DNA of 64,000 nt from Phorcus lineatus (taxonomy: Eukaryota; Mollusca; Gastropoda; Trochida; Trochidae). Made by a program: the position numbers and the translations under genes. The notes under the pieces are model-generated. The model worked only from the letters and a program-made list of their open reading frames with translations, did not search any database and had not been told where the DNA came from. Shown here piece after piece: positions 23,753-36,330 of this stretch (within the stretch, counting starts at the first letter, position 1; each line of letters starts with the position of its first letter). Where the stretch lies: contig OV121087.1 of the NCBI GenBank assembly GCA_921293015.1, forward strand, positions 8,754,501 through 8,818,500, given 5' to 3'.

Positions 23753-26034
23753 ATTTTATTATAACGTTTTATTAAAACTATTGAGACTTCATAACACAAT
23801 TGTTTTGAGAGAAAAATTCGACTTAACTTACGGAGACCGATCTTGTGAGGAGGATATTGCATAATCGCCTTCTATGGTGTTGTAACATGAACTTGAACCT
23901 TCTGGAAAGTTTGGATCAGTGATGAATCACAATTATTTTCGTCATGTTAACTGTTGGAAAAATAGACATTTTTCCAATAATTTAAATCATAAGGTCGACA
24001 GATTCCGCATTAAAAGTGTGTAGTTGCGAAGTGCGATATCAAGCACATAGACCTGATTAAGTGTAGGTTCAGGGGAATTAAGGAGAAAATCAGTTCATCA
24101 ACGACCTATTCGGACTGCACATGCATGAATTACGGACCAACAGAGTGAGTTGTTCCAGGATGAATACGCTTATTCTCAAGCCAATTGGAACCTCAAAATC
24201 GTTCAGTGACCTTCAAAAACCTTAGATCTGTGCAACAATAGAACATCGGTGAAATAAACTTACCGACATGGACGTCATCGTTCCTACACGTCTCAGATAC
24301 TTCCGTGACTGACAATTGCATAGAAAGAAGAGGGGGAGGAAATTTGCAAAACAGACCTAATATCCTTATTCAAACGTTGCTGTAAGGACACCAAGCAAAA
24401 GGTTTTGCAAATGAAAACTATTTAAAATTTCAACTTTATGCGACCTTATGGACTAAAGAGCATTAAAACACAAGAACAGCTGCGGCTAAAATTTGCCTTT
24501 TTAAAGGAGATGGGGAAACAATTCCAGAGACCGAAATCGGTTTAAATATACCTTAAATGCCTTAAAGTGTCATACATGTAATATCAAAGTGTCATCATAT
24601 TAACAGTTGTTGTTGGCCATTTTGAAGGGGAAGTAACTCATGCGTTCCATCCAAATTGGTTTCAAATGCCTGTTATAAAGTTTGATTTCTGTGAAAAACA
24701 ATAGTTTTCATTTTTTTAAATGAGGGCCCCTAGTCATGTTTTAAGTACATTGAGATGAAGTCAGTAGGCCCACATCTGAATGTTTCATTAAACACGCTCT
24801 AGATTACATAGTACAATAACAAACATCGCAAGGTATTAGGTTATTTATCGATTTCAAAAGAAACTACTTCAAAACCTTGAGAAAACATATCCCCGACCAT
24901 ACGAGCGAGAATACAAAGCTAACCCTTAGCTCTGCATATGGGAGTCGACATTCGAGTTCTCTCTCTTGCAAAATGGCTAGCAACGACTGATGCAATTTCG
25001 TCATATTAACTTACGTATATAGTATACTCTAACGTCAGCTTGTAATAATTTTTATTACATTGATACATGATTGTGTAAGATTGTGTTTATGTATCTTCTT
25101 ACTTTACTGCTACTTTTGATGCTTTGAAGTATAATGTAAAGAGAAGAAGAGTTTATTTTATAATTTTACTTTTAAGAATATCATGTCAAAATTGCAAGAC
25201 AAATCACTATATCTGGAACAGGAGAGTTCTCTGAATAACTTCATGTACTGATGCATGTAGTCAGTGATCTAATCAATTCGCTTGAACATATTCTTATGAA
25301 ACCTATTTTAAAAGTACCATGTGGGTAATAATACCAAATGTCTGATATATCCCGCACCAGGTTAATCATTAAAGCAATATTTGGAAATATATTAGCTTCT
25401 AAAGTGAAGAAACTAGTAATCAGTTTATTCTTGGCTCCTAGTCAGTATGTCCGACGTCTTAAACAATGTAATTAGTTTCGCCTCCAACAATCTGATTTCA
25501 AAAGAAGAGTTATAATTATTTCCCATCGCATTTGATTGAATATACCCGAGACAATATGACATTGTTAAATGAAAGGTATTTCTGTTATGTCAACGTTCAA
25601 TAGTATTAAATGACACTATTTATATTAAGTTTAGACAACATGATACCTCAAACGACTGCAGCAGAGTTAAATAATAATAATTATTTGGAGTTCATTGTTC
25701 GATTAATTTCAAAGACGATCATTTAGTTCAAGTAGCATCATGTTTTACTACATGTCACTTGATTCCCAGACAAACGAGGTCGTTGTGCTAGAAAAATAAA
25801 TGAGGAGTTGAAATATTATAATTTCTTCTTGTACATGATATATGTGACACAAGTACGCAACGGTGTTTGCCCTTAGTTCTCTGCTGAGCGATCTTCTTAG
25901 TGTTACTATGTAAGATATCCTATGTAAAGTCATCAATTTTTAAATTCAAGATTGTCGCCATTTCGGAATGGAACACCTAAAGTCGAAACATTTGGATTGT
26001 TCTGTAAAGGGGTGATACGCCTATTCATTCATAA
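23753..26034. repeat. Diverged unit segment, sister of 31.17-33.04 kb
   Basis: Bases 24210-24365 (CCTTAGATCTGTGCAACAATAG, CAGATACTTCCGTGACTGAC) match 31168-31290. Bases 24925-24985 (AGCTCTGCATATGGGA, CTTGCAAAATGGC) match 32160-32215. Bases 25140-25220 match 32370-32430. Bases 26000-26040 match 33000-33045. A further GGCCATTTTGAAGGGGAAGTAAC at 24613 is an inverted relative of the 24.97-kb word. No gene recognised. Confidence 0.75.
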
Positions 26035-27052
26035 GGGGTTAATGCAATCTGATTGAAATAAGCCCGAAACTAATCGCTCGTACCTCGCTGCGTTTCTTGA
26101 TCTGACCACGGCTCCATAAAAGCCGTGTCAGACGGTTTTGACCGTGACCTTTCATCTCCAATTATTCTAACCAATCACTGGTTCGCGTACATATCGGTTT
26201 TGTTTGATCAACAAAGATTTCTGAAAGTTGAAAATAAGGGACGCTCTGAAAAATGTTTTGCAAAAGTTTTGAATAGATAGCATAAAAAATTAACATCATT
26301 GTTGTTGAAACTGAGATCTATCTTTGGGTCATCCATTTTACTGTCGATAATCCCCGGGGGTAGAGGGTCGGGGGTTCGGTGAATCGTCAACCATCGCAGA
26401 CTCCTGAGTTCTAATTATATAACAGTATGTCATTTATCAAATGCAAATGCAAATGTTTCCGTTTCTAAGTTGATTTATTCACCTGCTTCCATTACTCCAA
26501 ATACTTAATTTGAAATTTAAAAATTGAAATGAATTCCTCGAAACCCTTTGACAAAATGATTGTCGCCCTAATTTTGATCAATAATGTGTCGTAGTTTTGT
26601 TTTGATAAATTTCTTCACTATAACTTTTAAATTTTTTGAAAACGTCTTTTGGACGAAGAAAATGCCAAATCAAACGCAAATATTGTCACGATAATACATC
26701 GAAATCACTATCTTCCTCGGGTCGCAGACAAAGCTAAATTTCCGACCAAACATGAGCGTATTCATCATGATAATCAACAAACCCAAGATCATTTTGCGTT
26801 CATCCCAGCTCGGCTTTTTTCGGGTCCATTCGGGAAAAGCTCGAATCCCGAGATACAAAGGTTAGATGTGATTTTTTGAATGTCAATTCAATAGTTGCCA
26901 AAGTCTTTCCAGCCTCGATTCTTATTGGCTGGCACAGTCTGGCGGTCAAGGCCGTCTGACGCGGCTCTTATGGAGCCGTGGTCAGATCAAGAAACGCAGC
27001 GAGGTACGAGCGATTAGTTTCGGGCTGATTTCAATGCGAATGGGGGTTAATG
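26035..27052. mobile_element. 1-kb non-autonomous element with 100-bp TIRs and target duplication
   Basis: Bases 26045-26144 and 26943-27042 are inverted repeats, about 92% identical over 100 bp, beginning CAWTCKSATTGAAAT and containing CTCGTACCTCGCTGCGTTTC. GGGGTTAATG stands on both sides (26035-26044 and 27043-27052). The sister unit has one copy of the target, GGGGTTAATA at about 33036-33045, followed directly by TTTTGTATGTCAGGAA, matching the sequence right of the element. So insertion and the 9-10-bp duplication are shown by an empty site within the window. No transposase frame is present. Long TIRs plus a 9-10-bp duplication suggest a Mutator-like (MULE) derivative, but this is inference. 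Confidence 0.92.
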
Positions 27053-28300
27053 TGTTGTATGGCAGGAACATGTTTTGGCTTTATCAAAAAAGAGGCAGAG
27101 GATAAAAAGCAGAAAATCCTAAGGCTTTTGCAATAAAATATCAATCGCGGCAAACATAGTAAATATTGGTTAATTCAATTCATTTTGAATCGTATATTGA
27201 TGCATATCTACTGTTTGAAAAAATGTAACTCCTCTATCTCTAAGAAAACAATAATGAACCTATCAATCTAATTCCTCTATTCTATAATAGTGCTCGTAGT
27301 ACTCATGGGGTCTACCAAGCATGCACGCCCTCATTTTAATTCATCATTTATATCAATAAATCCAAAGTTATTGATGTCAATTTATTGATGAACATTAAAT
27401 CTTGCCATTGAGTTATCCATATTTATTCAATTTTATCATATTGTTTGAAATAACCTGTGCAATATTTGCATTAGGTCATTGGCTTTTTTATGTAGGCGTA
27501 GGATGCGGTTACATTTTATGGGAAGCTTTTCTCATATCGTAATATTGCCTTCATTTGCTTAAATTACTGACTATGAATGTGTTTTATGGTAACTTGATTG
27601 ATATCTATATTAATGTTGAGATATCAAACATTGTCATTAACTGCAGAACATATTTATCACAATCAAAATTCAACCAAAGCATGTTAACGTTGATACTTGC
27701 TTGTTTTGGGAATACCATTGTCATTAATGTATCCTGTATGTTTTTAAGAATACATTTGTTATACAAAACATCAGCAATTTTACTCATTATGCATAAAGTT
27801 TCAAAGTTGAAAATTTATTATATATATAGTTATATAGTTTAATGGCCAGTATCAAGGTTTTCAACAAAGAATGTGATCTCATGAAAGAAAAGTTTACAAT
27901 TGCAAGACAATGATTTTTAATCAAAAGAAGCAATTCAAAAACAAACATTGATGAATGGTTAAGCATTGCGAATCCATTTCCGAACATCAGTTGATTAAGA
28001 GATATTCAAACAAAAATGGTCGCCTATTGTTTTTGCTGGCGATTTTATTATTTTTTCCACGACAACGAATGATGTTTGACCCTATGAACATTATACATTT
28101 GACGTAAACCAATGTCAAATACAAAATATTTGAAGAATTAAATCTGTATAAAAACGTGCTACCGCCACTACTTTAATGTGAAATATTTTCTTCACATGGA
28201 AAAACATGTATTTACTAAACTCATAAATACTTAAGCAGGGTGAAGATGTCATGTGTAAACAAAGATCTACATCTGGTAATTTCAGTGTGAACATCTTTAT
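27053..28300. repeat. Diverged unit segment, sister of 33.04-34.45 kb
   Basis: Bases 27470-27560 (TAGGCGTAGGATGCGGTTACAT..., TATTGCCTTCATTT) match 33635-33710. Bases 27590-27740 match about 33740-33900. Bases 27990-28170 (AAAATGGTCGC..., ACGACAACGAATGATG, AAAACGTGCTACCGCC) match 34220-34400. Frames at 27555-27842 (+) and on the opposite strand overlap each other and are not convincing genes. Confidence 0.75.
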
Positions 28301-29220
28301 ATATATTGCTTTCTGTATTTTCTGTTATAATTAGTTTTCATGGATAAACTCTAATTACTGTCATATGAATATGTCATCAAATCATCTTTTGTCATCTGAA
28401 CCAATTCTATATTTAATAGAATTTATCATTATGAGATTATCAGACATGTAACTAATGTACCTCTACAAATGATAAGCAGTCAATTTGGCCCCTGATAATT
28501 TGGCCATCTGATCAAATGTACATAAAATATATATACATAAAATAAATCAAAGTATTCAATAAATACCCCATAAAGCTGAGAACGTTGTCATGCTCTTGGA
28601 TAAGTATTATGTTCTTATTCAAGAAAAAAAATATCAATAACATGTATTCAATTCACCAACTATAGCAACTTATATACGCTGTATGATATCAATCATCATT
28701 AAAGTATTAATAGTATTAAAGTAATGTTTCAATGTACCTATGGCAGTATCATTACTTTTAATTACTAGAACATTACTTATTAGTTAAGTGATTGTCATTT
28801 ACAGATTCAGATTAGACGGATCCAACAGACATACCTACAGCAGATACCAACCTTGGATAGTTACAATCAATATCAGTCTGGCAAAACCTCATACCAAGTC
28901 AGAGAGTATAAACCAAGAAGAGGACTGGACATAAGCTACATGTATACATACATATATATATATATATAATTAATGTGACTTATTATGTAATGAAATGTTA
29001 AATCCCTGATTGTAAGGTAAGATAGAATAAACAATAATTTAAAGTAGCTCAGTTTGTCTTTTTTGTCAAAGTGTTTCATCAATAAGTAAAAGAAACCAAT
29101 CGTGAAGAGTATCCTGATGCTTGTTTTTTTACATTGGTACCTTGCTATATGAATAAAAGTCTGAAATAGGTTCTAGCAGTAAAGCAACCTACTTGAATAG
29201 AATCTGAGAGTTAAGTTGGT
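28301..29220. other. AT-rich DNA with a short (AT)n
   Basis: No gene seen. A short alternating AT tract is at 28952-28969. The sister unit lacks most of this stretch: 34.45 kb joins 34.53 kb directly. Confidence 0.4.
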
Positions 29221-29224
29221 ACCA

Positions 29225-29545
29225 GAATACCAGGTCATTTAGTTTCCACTTGGTTTCCATGCACGGATATACATAACAGAAGAGATTCCAATATGGAAAC
29301 CAACTGGATACACAGTCATTTAGTTTCAACTTGGTTTCCATGCACGGATATACAGTTCATCGGAGATTACAAAATGGAAACCAACTGGATAACCAGTCTT
29401 TCAGTTTCCACTACGGAAATACATAGATCAAAGAATCCAAAATGAAAACCAACTGGATACGAAGTCACTTAGTTTCAGTGAATGGAAACAAACTGGATAC
29501 CCAAATTACACACTAACCTGTTGGTTTCCAGAATTCAGGAAACCA
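29225..29545. repeat. 81-bp tandem repeat with internal inverted repeats
   Basis: GTCATTTAGTTTC-like starts are at 29234, 29315, 29396 and 29464 (spacing 81, 81, 68). Each unit holds TTGGTTTCCAT and, about 40 bp later, ATGGAAACCAA, so each can form a hairpin and any two units can pair. A last lone GGTTTCC follows at about 29523. Confidence 0.9.
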
Positions 29546-29569
29546 AGTCATTTCTGTAGTGTAAATCAT

Positions 29570-30787
29570 TCAAGTAAGGGAAATGGGTTTGGATAGCTAA
29601 AAGATATCCTTGAATTTAATTACAAAATGGGTAGCATGTTTTACCCCGAGATATCTTCTTTTACCTAAGAATACATGCTACAGTGTAATTGAAATATAGT
29701 AATCACGATAAGTTCATAAACATGAAAACAAATAATTGTCTCAGGTTATTATCCGGTTTCACCATCCAATGTAGGAGCAGCACGATTCAAGCAACATGGT
29801 ACTGGAGATGTTCTATTGATATGCAGTACCACAAACAGTGACATTTTAAGGAGTGATAAATTATTAAATCAATTCACTTAACTCAGAACTGAATACATCT
29901 TCTTCCGAAAACAGAAATGCGACTGCGTAGCACGAAATGCAACACTAGGAAAATTGTAAATGTCATGAAATCATATATCGTACTATCGAATCTGCCGAGA
30001 ATTAAGGGGGCAGAAGCACTTTTTAAAAATATTTTCATTTCGTCAAATATTCTCCATTAAATATATGTTTATACCAAATGCATTGTCACCAGAAGGTCAA
30101 ACAGCTTTTCACTAAACCCAAGTATCCGAAGTCGTAGAGGAAAGCAGCTACATGTAAGTGTTGAGCAAAACCAGTTAGCCATTTAAGTGTGAATACCTTT
30201 TAATCATTCAAGGTAAGGAGATTGTTTGTGTAGCTTGACCAAGCATCTTACATTTGTTTAAGAACTGCTGAAGGATTGCTTTGCAATTACTAGGATTTAT
30301 TTTAGATTCCTTTGTTTTACCTTAAACAATGATATGACACCTCAGTAGATAAGCTGTTGCCTACAAGAATAAGTAGGAATACAATGAATGATGAACCGAT
30401 GAATAAATCTATATTTGCACAAGGTACATGTACTAAACAGAATAAATAGAAAAAAGCAGGACAAATGTAAAGTTTCATTGAATATTTGAATCCATAGTTC
30501 CTTCAAAGTAAGGTGTTTTGAAATTTTATTGTTGATTTTAAATACATGGATATTGTTTCCCTCCGTCACTCAATCAGTATCTGAATATGGAATCAAGAGT
30601 AGGCGGCACCTTTGATCTCGGTAAAACTAGAGTAGAAATGTCTGATAAAGTACATCAAAGGACCAAATATAGTTTTTGTAATAGTTGAGTCCTAACTCCG
30701 TAAATCTTTGTTGCTATTGTTTAATATCTAATGGTATATATCTGGATTATACAAACACCCACATTTGTTTTCTCTCATCTCCTGGTT
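29570..30787. repeat. Unit segment; holds the empty site for pearl copy 1
   Basis: Sister of 16.02-16.32 plus 19.30-20.25 kb and of 34.54-35.70 kb. At 29785-29810 the text GCACGATTCAAGCAACATGG, then TACTGGAGATG, runs through without the pearl-like insert. Frames here (for example 30342-30569, minus) carry no recognisable domain. Confidence 0.8.
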
Positions 30788-32285
30788 ACAAGTGGACTTG
30801 AGACAAATTCTTTTTCCTTCACGGAGTGTATATAGCAAACATTTATATACAAGTTGATGCCATCGAATAATGAGTATTGTAAACATCGCCTTCTGTTGGT
30901 TAAGGAAAATAATGCATATGTCAATAAAGGAAAGAAGTATATTACAGATTTTGTTTCAAATATGTCCATCATGATTAAGTTTTAATGAAATTGTTATTAG
31001 GAATAGTATCAAGCGAATAGACCATTGTCAATCTTCATTGACCTGGAGATACAGGACTGTACTGTTGATACAAGATCAATATCCTACCAAACACTTTAAA
31101 CTACATTTTGTTTTCTATTTTTTCTTTGGATAATTGTCTGAAATTCAATTTGCATTTTGCAGACAATTCATTAGAACCTTACGTCTGTACAACAATAGAA
31201 TATTGATAAAACATATAGGTCTCAGACACTTCCATGACTGACTATTGCATTGCAGGACTTGAGAGGAATTTTGTAAACACACTTCTTATTGTTCAATTAC
31301 TCACCTTAGATATAGTTTTTGAACATTTGTTATGTTGGTTAGTTTCTAAGTTTCTATTGATGGACAAAAAATAGTGAAGGTTCTGTTTCGTTTAGCATTA
31401 ACATTGTTTTATAGGATGTATATCGTGAATTTCTTGAAATGTGGGTCCTCTAGTTTTGGTTCTTAAGGAGACTGATAAAAGAGTGTCCACGGTTAAATAT
31501 TAAACAAAGTACATTAGAATCAATTTATACCAGTTTACCATACCTTTTTCAATACAATTTAAATTTAAATACCTCTCAATATAATCAAGAAGAAAAGGTT
31601 TCAAAATAATAATATTATTTGTGGCTTATAGATTACTACAAAGAGGTCCACATTTGAAAGATTACACAAAAACATAAATATTTGTCTATACCAGTCCAAC
31701 ATGCTTTGATGGTTTCTTGAAATGCAGGGCCCCTAATAATGTCGTTTATACTAGACTGATAAAATGGGTCCCAAATTGAAAACATTACACAAAAAACATT
31801 GATATTAGAATCGAAAGAGAAAATGTAGTTTCAGCTTTTTAAGATGCTAATGAAAATTAAGTCAAAGAGGAAGTTGAAAATGAAACTGACAACAGATGAG
31901 CGTATATATAAGGGCACCAACTTAATGTGTAACTCTCAATACTAGTGTTGGCCACGTTTTGACTTTTACATTAGTATTCATGTCGACTCCGAAGCCTTGT
32001 TCTAAGGACAGTGGTCTGAAGTAAATAGTCCCACATTTGAATGCTTCACTAAATGCCCTACAATCTTTGAACATGGAACGAACAAATATCGGAACGTATT
32101 AGATTATTAAATAATTTTCAATAGCAATTCCTTTAAAACCTTGAGACAACATTAACAAAAGCTCTGCATATAGGAATCAATATTGGAGTTACTTCCCTTG
32201 CAAAATGGCCAACCACCAAAAATACGATTTCGAAATATCAACTAAAGTATGGAGAATATAATCTTATGTCAGCCTGTGATAACTG

Positions 32286-32330
<45 letters not shown>

Positions 32331-34530
32331 CTTACTAACCTGTTACTCGAGATTTGAAATATGAGGTACAGAACAAGATAATTTTCATAATTTTACTTTT
32401 TACAACGTGACTGCAAGATACATAAATGCCCTCATTACTTGCCATTACTTACTTTTATCTGGTAATTATTGTGTCATACACCTTGAAGTTCCATAAACCT
32501 TACAACTACTGTATTTCAAGGGAATTCAAGAATGGCAGTAGTCATTGCACCACACAATGAACTGTTTGAAATCGTAAATCATATATACACTACTAAATAT
32601 CTTGTTCGTATTGATCAAGTACACATAAGTATAATAATAATTATTTACCTTGTTCGTAAATGTTCAGTTCAATCATCCAATTTGTTAAGCAAGATTTTAA
32701 ATATTAAAATACAACGATAAAATATATTTGCTTGAGCATATTCTTTTGAAACCTATTTTGCGAAGTAACATAAGGGTAAAATATCAAATGTGTTCTAAAC
32801 TCACGGGCACAAGAACCGTTACCATTTTAGATTTGAAATTATTTAAAAAATCAAACTCAAATTCAAACCCAATCGAATACAACAATGATTGTTTCATCGA
32901 ACCGCGAACAAGTCTGTGTTAATATGTAAGAAATACCCTGTTTAGTTATCATTTGTGTGTTTCTTAACGGAATACTTTACACTCAATACATTTGGATAAC
33001 TCTGTAAAGGGGTGATATGCTTATTCATTTACAAGGGGTTAATATTTTGTATGTCAGGAACAATTACAGCTTATCGAATAAAATGCATAGGGTCAAATAT
33101 AGAAAATTTTAATGGAAAGTTTCTGCTATAACATGTTTTTTAAAATATTTTCGGCAAACTTAGTAAAGAGTGTTTAAATAAATGTACAAAAATATTTCAA
33201 AAATCGAGCCAAGTGATGAGATTAACTTTACATTGGACATCTCCATAGACGTTAACGAATTTGGTATATCATTGATCTGTTGCTAAAACATTCATATATC
33301 AATCATAAAACTGAAAAAAATGCAACGAAAAAGGGCTCTTTAATTTTTGATATTTGGATTTTGAATTTTGAATTGAAGCATATTGTCTTTTGAGAAAATT
33401 TTACCTCTCCTTCTCTGGGATAGAAAATATTAAACTGAATGATATCTATCTGATATTCCTCTTAGTACTCGGAGGGTCTCCCATGCATGCTCGCCTTTCT
33501 TTAACTTCTCTCAGGTTTTTTTTGGCAATTTATTGATGAAGATTAAATGTTGCAGTGAGTTGTCCATATTTATCAAATAGAATTACATTTTTTCCACTTA
33601 CCTATGCAACATTTACATCCGGGCAAGGCTTTTTGTTGTAGGCGGTAGATGCCGTTACATTTTATGGCAAGCTTTTCTCTTATCATAATATTGCCTTCAT
33701 TTACTTCCTTTACTGACTTTTAATGTGTTTTATGGTAATTTGATTGATAGTCGAGTGTTCACATTACTTAAAGAGCAACAATTGAGATATCATACTTTGT
33801 CGTTAATTGCAGAATATCTTTTTCACAAACAAAAGTCTACCAAAGCATGTTAACGTTGGTACCTGTTTTAGTATGTCATTTTCATAAATGTTTCCTGCAT
33901 GGGGAAAAATAAATAAATGTATCATACAAACCATTAGCATAAATTTTATTCATAATACACCAAGTTTCCTTGCAAATCAAATTTTGAAGGTACAACCATT
34001 TAAAAAATATTATTTTGTTCAATTCCCCAGTATATTTAAGTAAAAAGAGCAGAAGCAAAAGTTTAAGACAAATTAAGTTATAAAAAATAAATTATTACAA
34101 TTACAAGACAAAATATTTCATCATAACAATAGGCTTTTTTAAAAAGTAAGGAATTAAATTAATTAAAAAGGAATTGTTAAGCAATGCAAATCAATTTCAC
34201 ATCCTCAAATGACTAAAGATGTTCAAACTAAAATGGCCGCGAATATTTTGCTCACTACTTTAATATCTTCATAACGACTACGAATGATCCAGTTACGAAT
34301 GAGATGTTTGACCACCTGAAGTTTATACATTTGACATAGACTAATGTTTATTGGGGGAAATGTGAAGGAATAGATCTGTAAAAACGTGTGCTCCCGCCTC
34401 ATCAATGGAAAATATATTTTCATCAGATGGTAAAACTATTTGGTCAACAAAATGTCTCAGTAAACATAAAAGACGGTACCAACTATTCAGCAAAACTGCC
34501 AGGTCATTTTTAGTGTGAACACACTTTAAA
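30788..34530. repeat. Remainder of the best-preserved about 5-kb unit
   Basis: Sister of 20.79-21.08, 24.2-26.04 and 27.05-28.3 kb in one uninterrupted run, so this copy shows the unit without the pearl and TIR insertions. The unit measures about 4.96 kb (29.57 to 34.53 kb). An (AT)n of about 40 bp lies at 32288-32327. No gene recognised; frames at 32532-32922 are short and featureless. Confidence 0.75.
32288..32327. repeat. (AT)n microsatellite
   Basis: Twenty alternating AT dinucleotides without interruption. Confidence 0.95.
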
Positions 34531-35760
34531 TCATTCAAGTTAGGGGAATGAGTTTGCGTTTGTTTATCTAACTGGTAAGTTCAGTGAAATTATCCTTGTA
34601 TTTAAATACAAAATCGGTAGAATTTTTTACTTTTCCTGAGATACCTTCGTTTACCTAAGAAAACGTGCTGCAGTGCTATTGAAGAATTGTGATTAGAATA
34701 AGTTACATTTACATGAAAATAAATCATTATTATGGATATATAATCCAGATTTCAATATCCTATGTAGGAGCATCACAATTCAAGTAACATTGTACTGGAA
34801 ATGTTTCTGTTGATATGGGCTACTACAAACAGTGAAATGTTAAGAGGAAGTCAAATATCAGATTAATTTGACGACAAGTTGAATAAATAAAAACCTGAGA
34901 ACAAGGAAATCCTTAATAAAATAAGGAAATGTCACACTGGAAAACTTTCAATGTCATGAAATTACATATCCTACTATCGATTCTCTCGACGGTCATAAAT
35001 TGTTTTCAAATTTCCCCACATATATCTATGTTTAAGACATAAGCATTATCAACAGAGGATTAAGCACCTTATCACTCGAAACGAATATTCGAAGATGTTA
35101 AGAAAGTATCAAGTCTCAAGCGAAACCCGTTGGCTACCATTTTATTGTGAATACCTTTATATCAGGTAAGGTAGGGAAATGTTTGTGTGGCTTGACCAAA
35201 ATGATTTAATTCCTTTTAGAACTGCTTCTGTTTATCAAAAAGAATTGCCTTGGAATTGCTAACATTTATTTTCGTTTGCACTAGATCCCTTTGGCTTTTA
35301 AGAAATGAACCTGCCCTTTAAAGGGAAAGAAAAAGATGGCAGTAAAGATAAGCTGTCACCTGCGGGAAGAAGAGTACATATAAGGAATGATGAATCTATG
35401 AGTCTAGATTTAATATACAGTATTAAGACAACTGTAAAATTTAATTAAATATTTGTTTCTGTAGAGATGACGACATAAGGCGTTTTCATATTAATTCTAT
35501 CGTTGATTTGAAGTTCAAGAATTTGTTTCCGTCCGTCAATGAGTTTTTTAAATGGAATAAAAGGGTTAGAATCGCTGTGAACTCGGCAAAAAGAAAAGTC
35601 CAATATAGTACATCAGATAACCATATATAGTTTTTTTGATTATTGCTTAGATACTTTTTACTTCCGTAAAACGTTATTGTCATTGTTTAATGTTTATAAA
35701 ACCTAAAAATTGTTAAAAAATTAAATCAATTAAGTGCTTTCTGTTTTCCTCTAGTTAATG
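34531..35760. repeat. Third copy of the unit segment
   Basis: Matches 16.02 and 29.57 kb at its start. At about 34768-34800 it has the second empty site of pearl copy 1 (CACAATTCAAGTAACATTG). It continues through the TTGGCTACCATTTTATTGTG block at 35130 and the CCGTCCGTCAATGAG block at 35530. No gene seen. Confidence 0.75.
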
Positions 35761-36330
35761 CATGTATTCATAATATAATCTAATGTTGACTTATATACAC
35801 GTTTGGTGAGAAAATTAGATAACTTTATTATTCAAGAAAGACTATATTTTCCTTTAAGTACTTCCATCCTTGTAACGGAGGTAAATTTGCAAAAATGTAC
35901 TGCTCTATTGAATTTTTGTACTCTCCCTATGCCTACAAAGACAAATCCAAGCTGCAGAAATGCAGCGATCAGCGATTCTCATGAGGTTACATTCTCCTGA
36001 CATTCTGGAAAACTCTAAAAAAAATCTCTGCACAAGCGGAAACAAGTGACTACGACTGTGAAGGTCACAACACAAACCCACGTTGTCTAAGAAGAAACAG
36101 AGGTAAATCATAATACCAACATCGATTCAGTGACATTTCCTTCAGTAACTAAATTTAAAGATCCATCCTCCGTGTAAAACACAGACTGTTGAAATATTTC
36201 ATGAAGTTTGCATTAACTAAATGGCAATGTTTATATATATCCAGCTGTGAAATGTCAATGGAGGTAGTAAGATAGTTTATAATTGTATTTACTATCTTGA
36301 ACCTAAGCTGCATCTTATTTCACATTAAGA
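35761..36330. other. Unannotated DNA
   Basis: Opposite-strand frames of 65 and 68 codons overlap at 35803-36111. Neither is recognisable. Confidence 0.35.

Noticed and set aside
26649-26879. 76-codon plus frame inside the 1-kb TIR element
   Set aside because: Too short for a transposase and lacks any catalytic motif. Opposite-strand frame overlaps it fully.
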